Positions 1 to 12,600 of a stretch of 64,000 nt of DNA are shown here, piece after piece. The number at the start of each line of letters is the position of its first letter. Within the stretch, counting starts at the first letter, position 1. Origin of the DNA: Edolisoma coerulescens. Lineage: Eukaryota; Chordata; Aves; Passeriformes; Campephagidae. The stretch lies in NCBI GenBank assembly GCA_013397115.1, contig VWZW01004130.1:438215-502214 (forward strand). The letters run 5' to 3'. The notes under the pieces are model-generated. The model had not been told where the DNA came from. It ran no database searches and saw nothing but the letters and a program-made list of their open reading frames with translations. Both the position numbers and the translations under genes were made by a program.

Positions 1-3000
1 GTGATTTAATTTACTGAACTTGTCAGGCTGTATCAGTAATACAAAGAAGACTAGCTGTAAAAATCGTCATTAAAGATAGGGAAGAGAAAGTACTTCCTGC
101 AACACCACCTTGGACCTTATTGCTAAACACAGAAAAATAGTTGTACTTAAAAACCACATCAACCCAGAAAGTTAAAAGGCACTCCTTGTTTCCTGTTCAA
201 GGGACTCAATGGAAAGAAGAGCCTAAATCCACGCCTGAAAATGGAAGAACTATGACATGAACATCATTCCTACTGATACAAAAGATTTTCCACTTTTTGT
301 GCCTAATCAACACAACAAAAATGCTTGACATCCTGTTCCACATAATAAGGAGTAATCTGGTGTTTACTGGATTCAAAATATTTGAGATTCTCAAAAGATT
401 TTTCACTGAGCATGTCAAGTTATCCCAGCACTGATTTGGCAATAAAGGGCAAGGATTTAATCAGTTTTAGTCAGAAATATAGCCTAATATCTGCAAACTT
501 GTGTGTTTTAACATTGATTACATAGCACCATTCAAATGCAAAATGTACTTATTACAAACATTCTTTGGTAAACATCATTAAATAACTGCAAGCATCAAAG
601 CACAAAATGAGATGTCTCATTTCAAAAGTTTTATAAACTGCGGTATTGCTTTCAAAAGCATGGTTTTAGGAAAAGTATTAGGAAATTACTCTGCAAGAGC
701 TAATCTGCCCCTACTGAAAAAGAAGCAGCATGGCTTTTGGTGGGTTTAGATAGATGTTCTGAGTTTATAGAGGCTCCTCTTTTTATTAGTCCAGGAAAGA
801 AACAATCACAGTATTGTGTTTAGACCAACACTGCAGCTGAAAAAAAAATGGTGATAACAAGCATATAATTTCTCATTTAGATTTTCAAAATTTATAGTAT
901 TACAAGATTGTCTCATGGTTTTTTTGTCTTTTCAGCCTATCATTCTTTGGTAACAAGTTTTGAGACTAAGAACTATGGATTCCTATAGGGCTTCAAGGAA
1001 CTGAGGGTACAATACAGCAATATTTAAGTAAAGAAGAGTTGTCGGAGTTTCTTCAGTTTACTGGTTTCTAAGTGTGATCTGATCTCCCTGTTTTATTACT
1101 CTGTGTTGTTGGATGGTTAAATTAATTTAGTTATGTATTAACACTTATGCGTCGGACTGTTCATTGTTAGAGTGCGTGAGCTGTTTCCTTCGGCAGAGAG
1201 CTTCATGTTAAGCTTGTGAATTTGGACAGCTGTCAAACTTTGTGGCCCTGCTCACACTTCTCCCTAAATCCTGTGTTTCTCCCAATACCCTGACTTCAAA
1301 GGTGCACTACACGTTTTTTGTATTTCACAGTAGATATAAACATACAGCATTTTGTTGGATGGATACCTCAATGGATTCATGGCATGCAACTGGTTTCTTG
1401 GATGTCCCAGCAGGGCTCTTGGGGCTCTTGACACCACAGAGAAGCAGCGGATGGGAACTCTTCTCTAGGGGAAAATGATGTAGTTGAGTGCATTTGGAAG
1501 CTTGGTTGCAGCACTAAGAGACTGGGCAGCTGGTGAACTTTTTATTGTGGAGCACATGTCAATTGATGCAGCAGTGAACTACAAAAGTTGTAGAATGGAG
1601 ACTGAAAAATGTGTTTGTTCTAGAGACAGAGTAGAAGGTCACATCCAATCTTGTTTGATCACTGGTGATTCACAGTCCTGCTAAGCAAGATAGTGTTCAG
1701 AAACAGGCAATGGAACATTTTACCTGCCCTGTCAGCCATTGGGATCCAGAACACATGGACATCTTGAAAAACAGAGTTGGCACTGACCTCTAGCCCCTGT
1801 GAAATGAGTTGTGCTCCTATTCAGTGCATGTTGTTTTTACCAACCTTCGCAACAAACAGGAGAAGCCTCCCTGCTACTGCGAGGCAGAGCACTCTGGATC
1901 AGGACAGGGTTCACTGTGAGGGAGCTGCTGCTTCTCTCTGGCTCAGTTCTAGGGAATAAACAAGCCACCAGTAATCTATCACTTTTTATAACCAATATAT
2001 TCAGATAAAACACATTAAAAGGAGATGAAATTTTTTAACACATCAGCTTAATATCAGAAAAGGCAGAACAGTTTGTCAGAAGAGGTGTCAAGAGAAGAAG
2101 CACTAAATGTAAGTAAGAATCAAAAGGGCACTTAGAATGTTGTGAGGGATTCATGGACATAACACAGAAAAACCTGAAGGGACAGCAAGGAATGATTATA
2201 AAAGCAAAGATGAAAATTAAAAAAATCTGTTAGTAAAATCAACAGAGAAGGGAAAGGCTGTGAGAATTTACATGACTGTTGTGCAAGCAATGCTGACCGA
2301 AGTAAATGAACCTTCCTTCAGACTGGAGGGGGAAATGAAGGCTTCTGGAAAGTGCTCTCAATTGCTATTTTTCAAATAGCCACGTATTTAATAAAATAGC
2401 ATTTCCAATAGAGGACAAACTTTCTTTGGTTCTCAACTACAAATGTCATGCCAGAAAATAGTCCCTAAATCTGCTATGTATGTCCTGACCTATGATAGTC
2501 CTGAATCACACAGATAATTTTTCTATTCTTCTCTTACTCCCATGCTTTTCTAAAGTATTTTGATAAAAATTGACAGACTGTAGATGTTATCTTCTGACTT
2601 TACAGCAGGCCAAAAGAATTGACTGGGTGCTAACCCTATCCTGAATTATGCTTAATACAATCAAATTTGAATTTTTTCTGCTTTTGCTTTCCTATATTTC
2701 ATTGATAAAATTCTAAAACAGTAAAAAACAAAATTCAATCTGAAATTCAAATGAATATAATTATGAAGTATAATGACAGATCATTCAACTATAGAACTGC
2801 ATCCAAATTTTTTATAAACTTAGATAAACAAACAAATCCATTTGCAAATTTATCTAATAGCTTTCTGTAATAAGATCTCTGTTTACCCTTGCACTTACTA
2901 AACATTTTATCATACTGTGTGCATGTTATTAAGTCCCAAGAGGCTCTTTAGTGAGATTGATTTGCTAAACTGAGTCAATTTTGCTTAGGTCAAATGGAAG

Positions 3001-6000
3001 TGCTCTGCACCATCTAAGACAGAGCTTTCATCCTACGGAAGATGGTGGCATCATGCACCATTCTGCACTAATTACGTGCAATCTACGGTTGCATCAAATT
3101 GCAATTGCAGCTCCACACTGCTGTGATGTGGGGCTTGAAAATCCTTAATGGAAAAATTCACTCATCTAACAAATGAATAGCTATTATATAAGTATGAAAT
3201 AACAGTTCTAATAGTCAACACTCAGCTCTTCTCAGAAGGAGTGCAAGTTAAATGTAAAAACATTTAGCTGAAAAGGAAAAAAGCTCATCTACTGCATGAC
3301 AAAACGTTTCCAAGCTGCTCATCAGCTCTGGTGCTTTCGCTGATGGTAAACATATGGAGGAAATTAAACTTCAAGATAAATGAAGCCTGAAGATTGAAAA
3401 GCTATGAGGGATAATGTGTATTTAAATAAAAATATTTCCAAAAGCCTAAAGTGTAACTTGGAGGACATTTCCTGTCATTGTGGTGAATTTCTAAGTAAAA
3501 AGACTTTCTTGAAAATTCTCTTACCCAAACTGTTTTGCCTGAAGTTCTCCTATTTTTAGGGTATCCTGGTGAGTGCCCCAGCCAGGCTACACACCACCGT
3601 AGATGTTCCTGGTCACTCAGTGAGGGCTTACAATCTTTCTTTCCCTAACTGTACCCAGGGCTCTTCTGTACTTGTAAAGCCAAGGTCCTTACAAGATTCC
3701 TACACAAAGCATAGAGAAGCTGTGGACAGAAAATAGGATCCCACAGCTCTCCTACAGATGAGTATTGTCTTGGTCTCCATGTCTGGTATTGGCACCTAAA
3801 CTGGAAGCCCCAAAATAATTTTAAGGATTTCCTTATCAAGGGAACTGGACAATTCACTGTCAAATTGGGCAGCCCTGGAAAATCCAGAGAAGACAACTGA
3901 GAGAAAGACAGACAGCATGCACAAGAGCCTCTTCAGTCCACTGAATGCAAACATACTGCAGCTTTTGGCCCTAAGCTTAGCAAAACTCCTTCCATGAGGG
4001 CTGTTTTCCAAGTCACTCCTCAAGTTGGAAGAAAAGGCTGACTTCTTTGACATGTCTCTTCTCGAAAAATCCTGAAATACACAGTTGCTCCCACGGAGCT
4101 TTAGGACTGTTCCTGCTTTCCCTTTTCTGTCCCTACAAAAAGATGTGGGTGCAGAAGCACTCCGTGTTCCTGCAGATATAGCTGCTTGTTTCAGCTGGCA
4201 TTGGAGACAGTTGTGGGAATCTCCACAACTGAATCTGAGAAGCAGAGTGGGTTTGGGAGGAGCTAGGTAGAGACACCACATCAGCCATCATGATTTTCCC
4301 TGAGTGCCAGCAGACAGCAAGATGAGATACATCCCTCTTTTTCCTCTTTTAGACAAATGTTACTGGTTTTAATCATTGCAATACTCTCCTAAGACTTTCA
4401 CAGGTCCTTTAAACCAGAAAAACCATACCCAAAATAATAATGAAATCTGCAAGGGCATCCAATGAGCCCCAGGACTGGAGCATTTTACAGCATGGATGTG
4501 GCTGGGTTACTGAAGTGCAGCATTGCCCTATCTGCATCCCACTTGTCCTGCAGACTCAGAATCACTGTCTGGAGCAATTGCATTTGTCAGGAGGGAGGTA
4601 GCCCTGCACTAGGCAGGTGAAATCTCTATTTTCCTATTTTTTATTTCTGTATTCAAATATGTGTCTACCACCATTGTGGGTTTTTTAACTCCAGTACACA
4701 TAAAGAACAACTCCATTGCAGTCAACTGGTATATAATATTGTAAAGAAGGTGTGAGAAGAGAATCAGGACTAGTTGTGATTTAACTTCAGCCAGCAACTC
4801 AGCCCCCCACAGCCACTTGCTCACTCCCTCACCAGCAGGATGGCAGAGAGAACTGGAAGAGTTAAAGCCAAGAAACTCATGTGTTGAGATAAAGACAGTT
4901 GAACAGGTAAAGGAAAAGCCGTGCACAAGCAAAGAAAAACAAGGAGTTCATTCGCCACTTCCCATCAGCAGGCACGTGCTCGGCCACATCCAGGAAAACA
5001 GGGCTCCTTCACATGTAATGGCTACTTAGGACAACAAACACCATCATTACCATCAACCCCACCTTCCTCCTTCTTCCCCCAGCTTTATATGCTGACCATG
5101 ACACCATATGGTCTGGAACATCCCTTTGGTCACTTGGGGTCAGCTGTCTCAGCTGTTTCCCCTCACAGCTTGTGCACTCCCAGCCTCCTCACTGGTGAGG
5201 TGAGGACAGAGGCACAAAAGGCCTTAACCCTGTGTAAGGGCTGCTCAGCAGTAACAAAAATATCTGTCTTATCCACACTGTTTCCATCACAAATCCAAAA
5301 TATAAATGCACACTAGCTACTTTGAAGAAAATTTACTCTATCCCAACCAAAATCAGTACAAGGTCCAAAGTCTGAATTGTTCACTACTCTTGCTCTTGAC
5401 TGATTCTTCAGTCTTTCAATATGAAGTTTTAAATACACCAGGAACTTCACAAGACAAACTAATTAATTATTATTTTAATATACATTAACCAAAATTCCAC
5501 TGATTGTTCTAAAGCATGCAAAAGAAAATTACATCAAAAGCCAGCTTTTACTGGAACATGAACACTTCTAACCAGCTAAATTTCTTAAGGCATCTTTACT
5601 TTTAATTCGATTTTCTGCAGCTTGCTTGCCTGCATTTCAGGCATCACTGGGCCACAGTTAGTGAATGGAAAACTAATCTTCCTTCTCTAATAGTCAAACC
5701 TCTTCCTCAGCTGAGTGGTTTGGAAGGGCTGGAACATGCACCGACTTCAAAATACTATAAAAATTACTTCAGTCATGAGGGTGCATCAACTTCACAGTGC
5801 CTGTAGTTCTATCTTGAGTCAAGTACAACCTGAGCAGCTCATATAATTCAAAATTTAGACAAATGTGCAGGCACAAACCTCAGCTTTCTAATCACAGCCA
5901 TATAAAGAATTTATGTTAGCAGCAGAGCATTTTAAGAGGTTCTACACAAATTTTGCTGGTTGGGATTAAAAACTGAACTCTCTATTTCTTTGGTTTTTTT

Positions 6001-6833
6001 TCCTTCCTTAATCTAATCAACTCACTGTTACATAAAAAGGTAGCGATGAAAAGTACTTATCTGGAGCTGAAAGTACTTATCTAGAGCTTCATTCTCACCT
6101 ATATTGGGGCTTTATTTCTTTTCTTCTCTCATGAGCACTTCTGATATTACAGTAGAGGTATTCACAACCCAAAGGCCCCCTAGAAGTTTCTTAATAAGTT
6201 TCATGAATGCTGGGGTATTCTTCTTCTCTGTGAAGGCCCTCTTATTTGAATACTGCTAAATCATCTAAACTGAAAATTATTTATAAATAATTTTGCAGAA
6301 CAAAGTCTCTGCCTTTAGAAAAGTCTGAATTGCAGTAGATTACAATATTTTCTTATAGAATATCATCCAATGTGTTTATAAAGTCTTAATTTTAAACCTT
6401 TATTCAAATTCTATCGATTGAATACAATGTTATACTGCAAACTTCATTTCAGGAAACATATACAACATTTTTTATTTTTCTTTTTTGGTAAAGAGCTATT
6501 TAATACAGATTTGTTGCCCTTCTAGTTATAACCATAAACCCAATCTTTTCTTAAAAAAGATAAATAACTTATTATCATATATTTTCATATATATTTTCAT
6601 ACACATGTGTGCTAAAATAACTCATATTTCTTTTACACTGGATTTATTTTAGACAAAAAAAGGGCTTGTCTCCTTGCTTTACATTTTGTTAACTCTCCAA
6701 AAACATATTTGGGGTTACTCATTTCCCCTTTTCATTTCATGTATTTTCACATTATAACCCCTAAAGACAGACTGACAGCTGGGATCTCGTAACATAAGTA
6801 TCAAACCTACATGAACTGACTTCTAACTTTAAA
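1..6833. other. Intergenic AT-rich stretch, no gene recognised
   Basis: No open frame here looks like a known protein. The longest (minus strand 3796-4281, 161 codons) has no recognisable motif and no supporting splice or promoter context. I see no RNA gene. The only local structure I note is a 20-21 bp tandem duplication at 6047-6087. The stretch reads as ordinary avian intergenic or distal regulatory DNA. Confidence 0.6.
6047..6087. repeat. Short tandem duplication, two copies of about 20 bp
   Basis: Two adjacent units read TGAAAAGTACTTATCTGGAG (with a following C) and TGAAAGTACTTATCTAGAGC. They differ by one A deletion and one G/A change. It is probably a replication-slippage duplication. 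Confidence 0.75.
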
Positions 6834-9025
6834 AATCACAGAGCTAGAAGGGATTACAAGTAGTCATTAGGTCATGCATCCTTACACATAAGCAAGTTTT
6901 CACAGTTATTAATTGCAGTCTTCCCTCCTATAATTTCATTATTCTCTGTCCTATTTGCCATGGAAAAAAGGGACAAATTACCAACTTCTTTGCAACACTC
7001 TCACATATCTGACTACTGTCTTCATAGCCCTAGTCTCTTAATGATTAAATAATTTTTTCAGTCTTTAAGTGCAGGTCATATTTTACTTTTTTGTGATCAT
7101 TCTTCATCCTTTTCTCTGAATTCATCAGATGCCTTTATTTAAATGCATTGTCCCAAACTGGGTTACTGTTCTGTTACCTTGATGTTAACAAGCAGAGGGA
7201 AAGCAGTGTTTTATGACTTACATACTGCATTCCCTGAATGTATAACAATTACTTTTGCCTTTTCCATTTGTGTCTTACTCTTACATTGTGATCCACTGCA
7301 GCCCCAAGATACTTTTCTGAAATTTTGCTATTGAACTAGGTATTTGTTTCCCATATGTAACTAGTTGATTACACTTGCCCAAGAATAATACATTACACTT
7401 GTTCCTACTCAATTTCACCTTACTATTTTCAAGCTGCTTAGTCAAATTTTGAGGTCAGTTTGAATTCTATGGTCTTCTCATGTCACCCAACTCCATGTCA
7501 CCTGAAAATAGAATGGGAATATTCTTCAGATAATTAGAAAAAACCTGAACACAGACCAAAGAATCATCTCTGGTGAACCATACCTGCTTTTGTGTTTCTT
7601 GAAAATCATTTATCATCATTTCATGGCTTGTGAAACCTCTCCAATCCTTCTGTATCCACACTATGCCAGTGATTTATAGAACCGTAGCCTAGCATGGGTT
7701 CTGCTGGAAGGGACCTTTGAAGGCCATCTAGCCAAACCCCCTAATACAGATCATACTTTTTACAATTTGTTACATAGGATAATACAAAAAGCCCTAATAA
7801 AGTCAAGATAAATCATATTTATGTTCTCAAATCCTGGTGTCCTGCTGTAGTAGGAAAATAAATGGATTTGGTTCTTTTGTATTGGATGCTACTCATATCC
7901 TTGTTGTCTTCCAGTTCTAAGAGATTCAATTAGTTGTTCAAGCATTTTGTGAGAGCAGAAATTAAGTTACCGGTTGAATCATACCCTGATCTTCCTTTCT
8001 CCTTATTTGAAGACAGGCACTGGCTCTCCCTCCATGAGCTTTTCAAGTTTCAAGCCCGTTACATGCACTCCAGTGCAACATGAGTATCCAATAGTTCATC
8101 ATGAAGTTCTTTAAATTCATTAGGGAACTCATAATCCCTTGCTGACTTGATAAACACTAATCTTTAAATTGTTCATTTTCCATGCAAAGCTGATGGTTTT
8201 ACTTTACTACTTCTCATTCTTCAATTGATCATGCTTGTAAGGACCGAGGCAAAAAGTTCTTACAAAATTTAAGCTTCTGATTATCATCCAGCAATAGCTT
8301 TTCCTCTCCACTGAACAGCTGACCAATTCACCCTTTCCTTCACCTTCCCTGTGCTACAATTGCACGTCTAAATTGATTGATATCTCTTGGCAGATGCATC
8401 TTGTTTTGAGCTTTGACTTTTAAAAATTTTGTTCCTACATGTTCAGGTTATATTTATCACTCGTCCTCAGCAGCCTGACCTAGTTTCTGCTTCCAGCTTG
8501 ATTCTTTCTTGTGTTTAAGGTTCATGCACAGTTCATGTTTTAATCAAGCTGATCTTTTACTGCATTTTCTCCCTTTTTCTTCACAGTGGGGGAGAATATA
8601 CCTGTGGATGAATATTGTCATTGTGTGCATTATTTGAAAGGCACTAACCCTTTACCAGCATTTTTCTTCACATGAGATCTTGCTTACCCATTCTATCCCT
8701 CAGCAGCTATTCCTCTGTCTTGTCCTGAACTATCATGAATCTTTTTTCTAATGGCCACTCTTAAATGGACCTTCCAGCCTCAAATTCTCATACGTTCCTC
8801 ACAATGGTCAACAAATATAAAAGAATTTCTCCTTTAGTTGCTTGCTTTACTTCTTGAATCAGAAACATTTTCCCCGATACATTCCAAAGGTTTTCCAAGA
8901 AATCTGCCGTATTCATTTCCCAGCAGACATTCCTCATTATCTCCAGTTACATTCTACCAAATATAAAGGTTCTTGCAACTTACCACATCTTTTTTTCCTC
9001 TGTTCTTTTCTGCTTATAGTACAAG
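6834..9025 (-). mobile_element. Ancient L3/CR1-like LINE relic, antisense, about 2.2 kb
   Basis: Read on the minus strand, this stretch follows the order of a CR1-superfamily LINE. Near 9025-8930 it resembles the endonuclease end and the segment that reads antisense as CAGCAGACAT. Near 8240-8290 it resembles the antisense GACCGAGGCAAAAA segment, and near 7785-8030 the reverse-transcriptase core (antisense TAAAGTCAAGAT). The RT-to-3' part lies at 7290-7460 and the terminal part with CACAGAGCTAGAAGGG at 6836. All frames are broken by stops and indels, so it is a fossil. These matches are from remembered sauropsid CR1 and L3 consensus patterns, not an alignment. The boundaries are approximate. 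Confidence 0.7.
7674..7742 (-). mobile_element. CR1 LINE 3' tail nested in the older LINE
   Basis: TAGAACCGTAGCCTAGCATG followed by GGAAGGGACCTTTGAAGG and a TCTAGCCAAACCCCC segment is the reverse complement of a standard avian CR1 3' end. That end normally reads GGGTCCCTTCCA followed by ATTCTRTG octamers. It interrupts the L3-like relic, whose similarity resumes at about 7785, so it inserted later. It is a typical 5'-truncated copy of about 70 bp. Confidence 0.75.
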
Positions 9026-9544
9026 ACTTGGAAATAAGATGCAATTTAAAGCTACTGAGTTTTTTGAAAATTTATGTCTAGCACATGTTTCGCTTGATGG
9101 GAATACAAGGTCATTTCAGGACAGCGTTTTCAGGATAGCTTCAGTCATTGACAGAGACTGTGATCTCTTGCAAGTGAGGGCATTTCCTATGCTGCCAACA
9201 TGGGATATGGCATTAGGATGTGAATATGTCAGCAAGCAAACCTAGGTAGCCCCTGTGCTTGTCTGCAGCCAATCTGGGGTTTGTCTACGGGATGTGAACA
9301 CTGGAAACCAGTGGATTTGGGAGGATGCCAGGCTGCTAGACATTCATGTTTATCCTGTTTAAACTCATGATAATCTCAATGAATCACATGGAAGGGAGAA
9401 TACTGAAGAGACCTGCTCCAGTAAAAGCAAGCCCTTTTGAACATACCTGGACCTTCCCTAGGAAAAAAAAGACACTTCTTAATATCAAAGTCCCAAAATA
9501 TAAATCTAGATAATTTTGGTATCTTGACAGCTATGAGAAGACAG

Positions 9545-9625
9545 AAGGGAAGGAAGGAAGGAAGGAAGGAAGAAAGAAAGAAAGAAAAGAAAGAAAAGAA
9601 AGAAAGAGAAAAAGAAAGAGAAAAA
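9545..9625. repeat. (GGAA)n/(GAAA)n microsatellite
   Basis: An uninterrupted purine tract on the plus strand changes from GGAA units to GAAA and GAAAA units. The translated lysine- and glutamate-rich frames across it are artefacts of the repeat. It may be length-polymorphic. Confidence 0.95.
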
Positions 9626-9629
9626 CAAT

Positions 9630-12600
9630 GTAAAGACAAGGTAATTCTAACACACTAAATGTTAACTCCTCTATTTTATTTAAACATTTGGGTGGTTTAT
9701 AGTTTATAAAAATACAGCATGAGAATAAAATAGCGATCTCATAAGATTAAAACTGTCATGTACCAGCACACTGGCCAAATATCCTTAGCAGAAGCAGATG
9801 CAGAAGCTGTCATTTCAAGTCAAATAATTACCCATCAAGCATAATGCAAATGATAAAATGTAAACTTTGTAAGATGAAGTTAGATCCTGAGCAGACTTCT
9901 TGTAATGCAATGACATAAATACTGTCAGCATGAGTTTGAAATTATCCCACTGCAGGCTTACTTAGGAGCCACAGACACATTGCCAATGGACAAGGCATTT
10001 CAAGGGAAGGAAACAATACCTCTCAAACAGAACATAATGATGAAGAGTTTTCCTTTTCTTACTACATTTGTAGCACAAATTGGCTGTACAACAGAGCCCC
10101 CAAAATCCCTATTCTCTATCAGATCACACATAGGCCTTGAAATTCTATCTTAACATTCCAGCTTTTGTTCTAGTAAGTGTTTTGTTATGCTGAGTATTTT
10201 TTAAAAATGTTTAAAACCTTAACTTGATGTAACCATTATCTTGAATTCTGTCTGTGTCTGAAAAGTTCTGGAATGAATAGATGTGAAAAGCACAAATTGG
10301 CCCATATATCATGATAAGGTCTTCTTTTCAAGAATGGTAAATCAAACTTTTTGACCTTCAACTTCTAAGTTTTAGATACATTAAGTGAAGACAATTTTTA
10401 AATGCTAGGTACCTTTAGGGATATAAAACTTTAGAGAATATAACCACCTGCACAATAAAATCTCAACATCTTGGGGACCTCAACAGCTTACTCTTTAGGT
10501 TAAATACTCCTGGCAGGAAACAGAAAAATGGGGAGGATGCAAGAGATGAGCCAGTGTTTTCCAGAAACTACTGAAGCCATCTCAACATTAACAGTAAATA
10601 ACAGGTATATGCCCTTGTCTTAGCGAAGTAAAGATTAGCTTAGTGCTAAAATGTTAGAACAATTCAGACTAAAATGGCTCCTTTTGTACAGAAAATGGCT
10701 CCTTTTGTACTGAACATAGAGAAGCCTCTCCTTGCAAGTGCCACTAGGAATTTATAAGAACTTAAGTTAACATATACTTATCTAAGCTACTAAAGACTTC
10801 TTGCATTGGTAACAACTTCTTTCCTTTAATTGCACTGATACCTTATGCAGTGCTTTATTCTTCAGCCACCCATTGAATTTGTGTGTCTGTATGTAAATTT
10901 TTAACTGCTGGGTCGTGGACTCTTGGTGTCTCTGCTACTGATTTCTGATACTCTAATGGTCACAGAGCAGGATCAGTCATTATCAGAATGACTGCAGGGG
11001 GATGAAAAGATTTACAGAACTATCTTCACTGCATGTGTGAGAAGAGCACGCCACAACAATGCAGTGGGACTCACGCAGACAGCTGCATGTCACTGAGGTG
11101 AGGGTAGCCTTCCTGTCCTCACAGAGCACCCCCTGGTCCCATTGTCAGGGGAAGTAATGGTGGTGAAATTGTTGTTCTTCTATCAAATGGGTAAGAAGCC
11201 CTTCATCATGGTTCATGAGGCCTCTTCTTTTCCCTTTGTCATAGACAATAGGTGCTGGTCAGACATTTTAGTCTCTCTCTTCTGGAGCCAATTTTAATCG
11301 CTAGCACAGAGCACTTCTTTATTTAGACCTATTACTAAAAGGTTCTGAAAGTGCTGAAAAGTGGTTTTATCACACAGTTTATGATTTGAAACACCTGTAG
11401 CATATCCAGCTCCTTGTAAAGCTCCCCAAATCACACCCTAGTTCCTCAGATTAGATTCCTTCAGCTGCTGTACTTTTCCAAGAAAAGCGTTCATCTTTAC
11501 TGCCAGCCCTAAGCACTTGTGTAACCTTTCTTTTATTTGTTTTTTTTTTTTTTTTAATTATGGCTTCAGCAGAATAAAATAAAGTCTTTTAAGGCTAAGA
11601 GTAGAAAGTAGAAGAGGAACATGTGGCTATCTACCCAGAGAAATAGCAAGCAGAACTGCCTGAAAAAGCTGTAAGAAGCTATACAGCAAGAAGCATGCAT
11701 AGTGAAAGCTATATAACAGCTAGATAAAACAGTTAAACATGGGAAAGGAAGCAAAAGAGTGAGCAGACAGACTGTAATGGTAGGTTTCCTTTGCACAGGT
11801 GTGTAAGTGTAGTTTCCTATACTCAGAATCACATATATTTTACAAGTAAAGAGCTTATAAAGCATTCTTTTTCCGTAAGTAGGAAATCAAATGAAGCCCA
11901 GGTCTCTTAGAAATGGAGTATTGCTCCCAGGTTCTCGTCTGTCGTAATGGCCCCAACTCCACATCCCTAGTGGATCCATAAAAACAAGAGGCAACAATAC
12001 TGTTGATATTCTAGACAAAAGCATGTGCTGAGGCACCAGCCAGATCATTCACTTTCTCCTAGTTGGGCCATTATCCTGGGGCTCCTTTCTGCCCAAGCAT
12101 CAGCATTCATTAAAAGAGTGGTAACATAACCATCTTTTTAACTCCTGCTTGTCTTCCATTTTGGCTTGATGTGGGTCAACAGGCCCAAAGCTTATCAGGG
12201 GGAGAGAAGTCATATCTAAGACACAGTTTATATATTTTTCTTTTAAAAGAGACATAAAATGTTCACTAAGAACCTTAGTGTTACCAAAATAGTCTTCTAA
12301 TATCACAGATAACAAAATGAAAAACATTCAGTACTCAGGTAGTACACGCAGTACAGAATAAAAGAATAATTTTATACTGTCCAGGGATGGTTACCCACAG
12401 AATGCATCACTAGAATACTGCTGAGTGGCTATTATTAAAAATTCTACCATCAAACGTTTTCTTTCATTCTTTCTGACTATTGTATGCTTGTCTCAGAGTT
12501 CCATCTCCAGTGTATGAGAAACATTTGATTTTATACTCTACACCATTACTTGACTCCTTGGAGCCTGATCTGGTCTTACAGCCTGAGAAAATTGAAATTT

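Noticed and set aside
3796..4281. 161-codon minus-strand open frame
   Set aside because: It has no recognisable domain, promoter or splice context and overlaps other random frames. One frame of this size is expected by chance in 64 kb.
9376..9658. Lys/Glu-rich and Ser/Phe-rich frames over 9.4-9.65 kb
   Set aside because: Translation of the GGAA/GAAA microsatellite on either strand.
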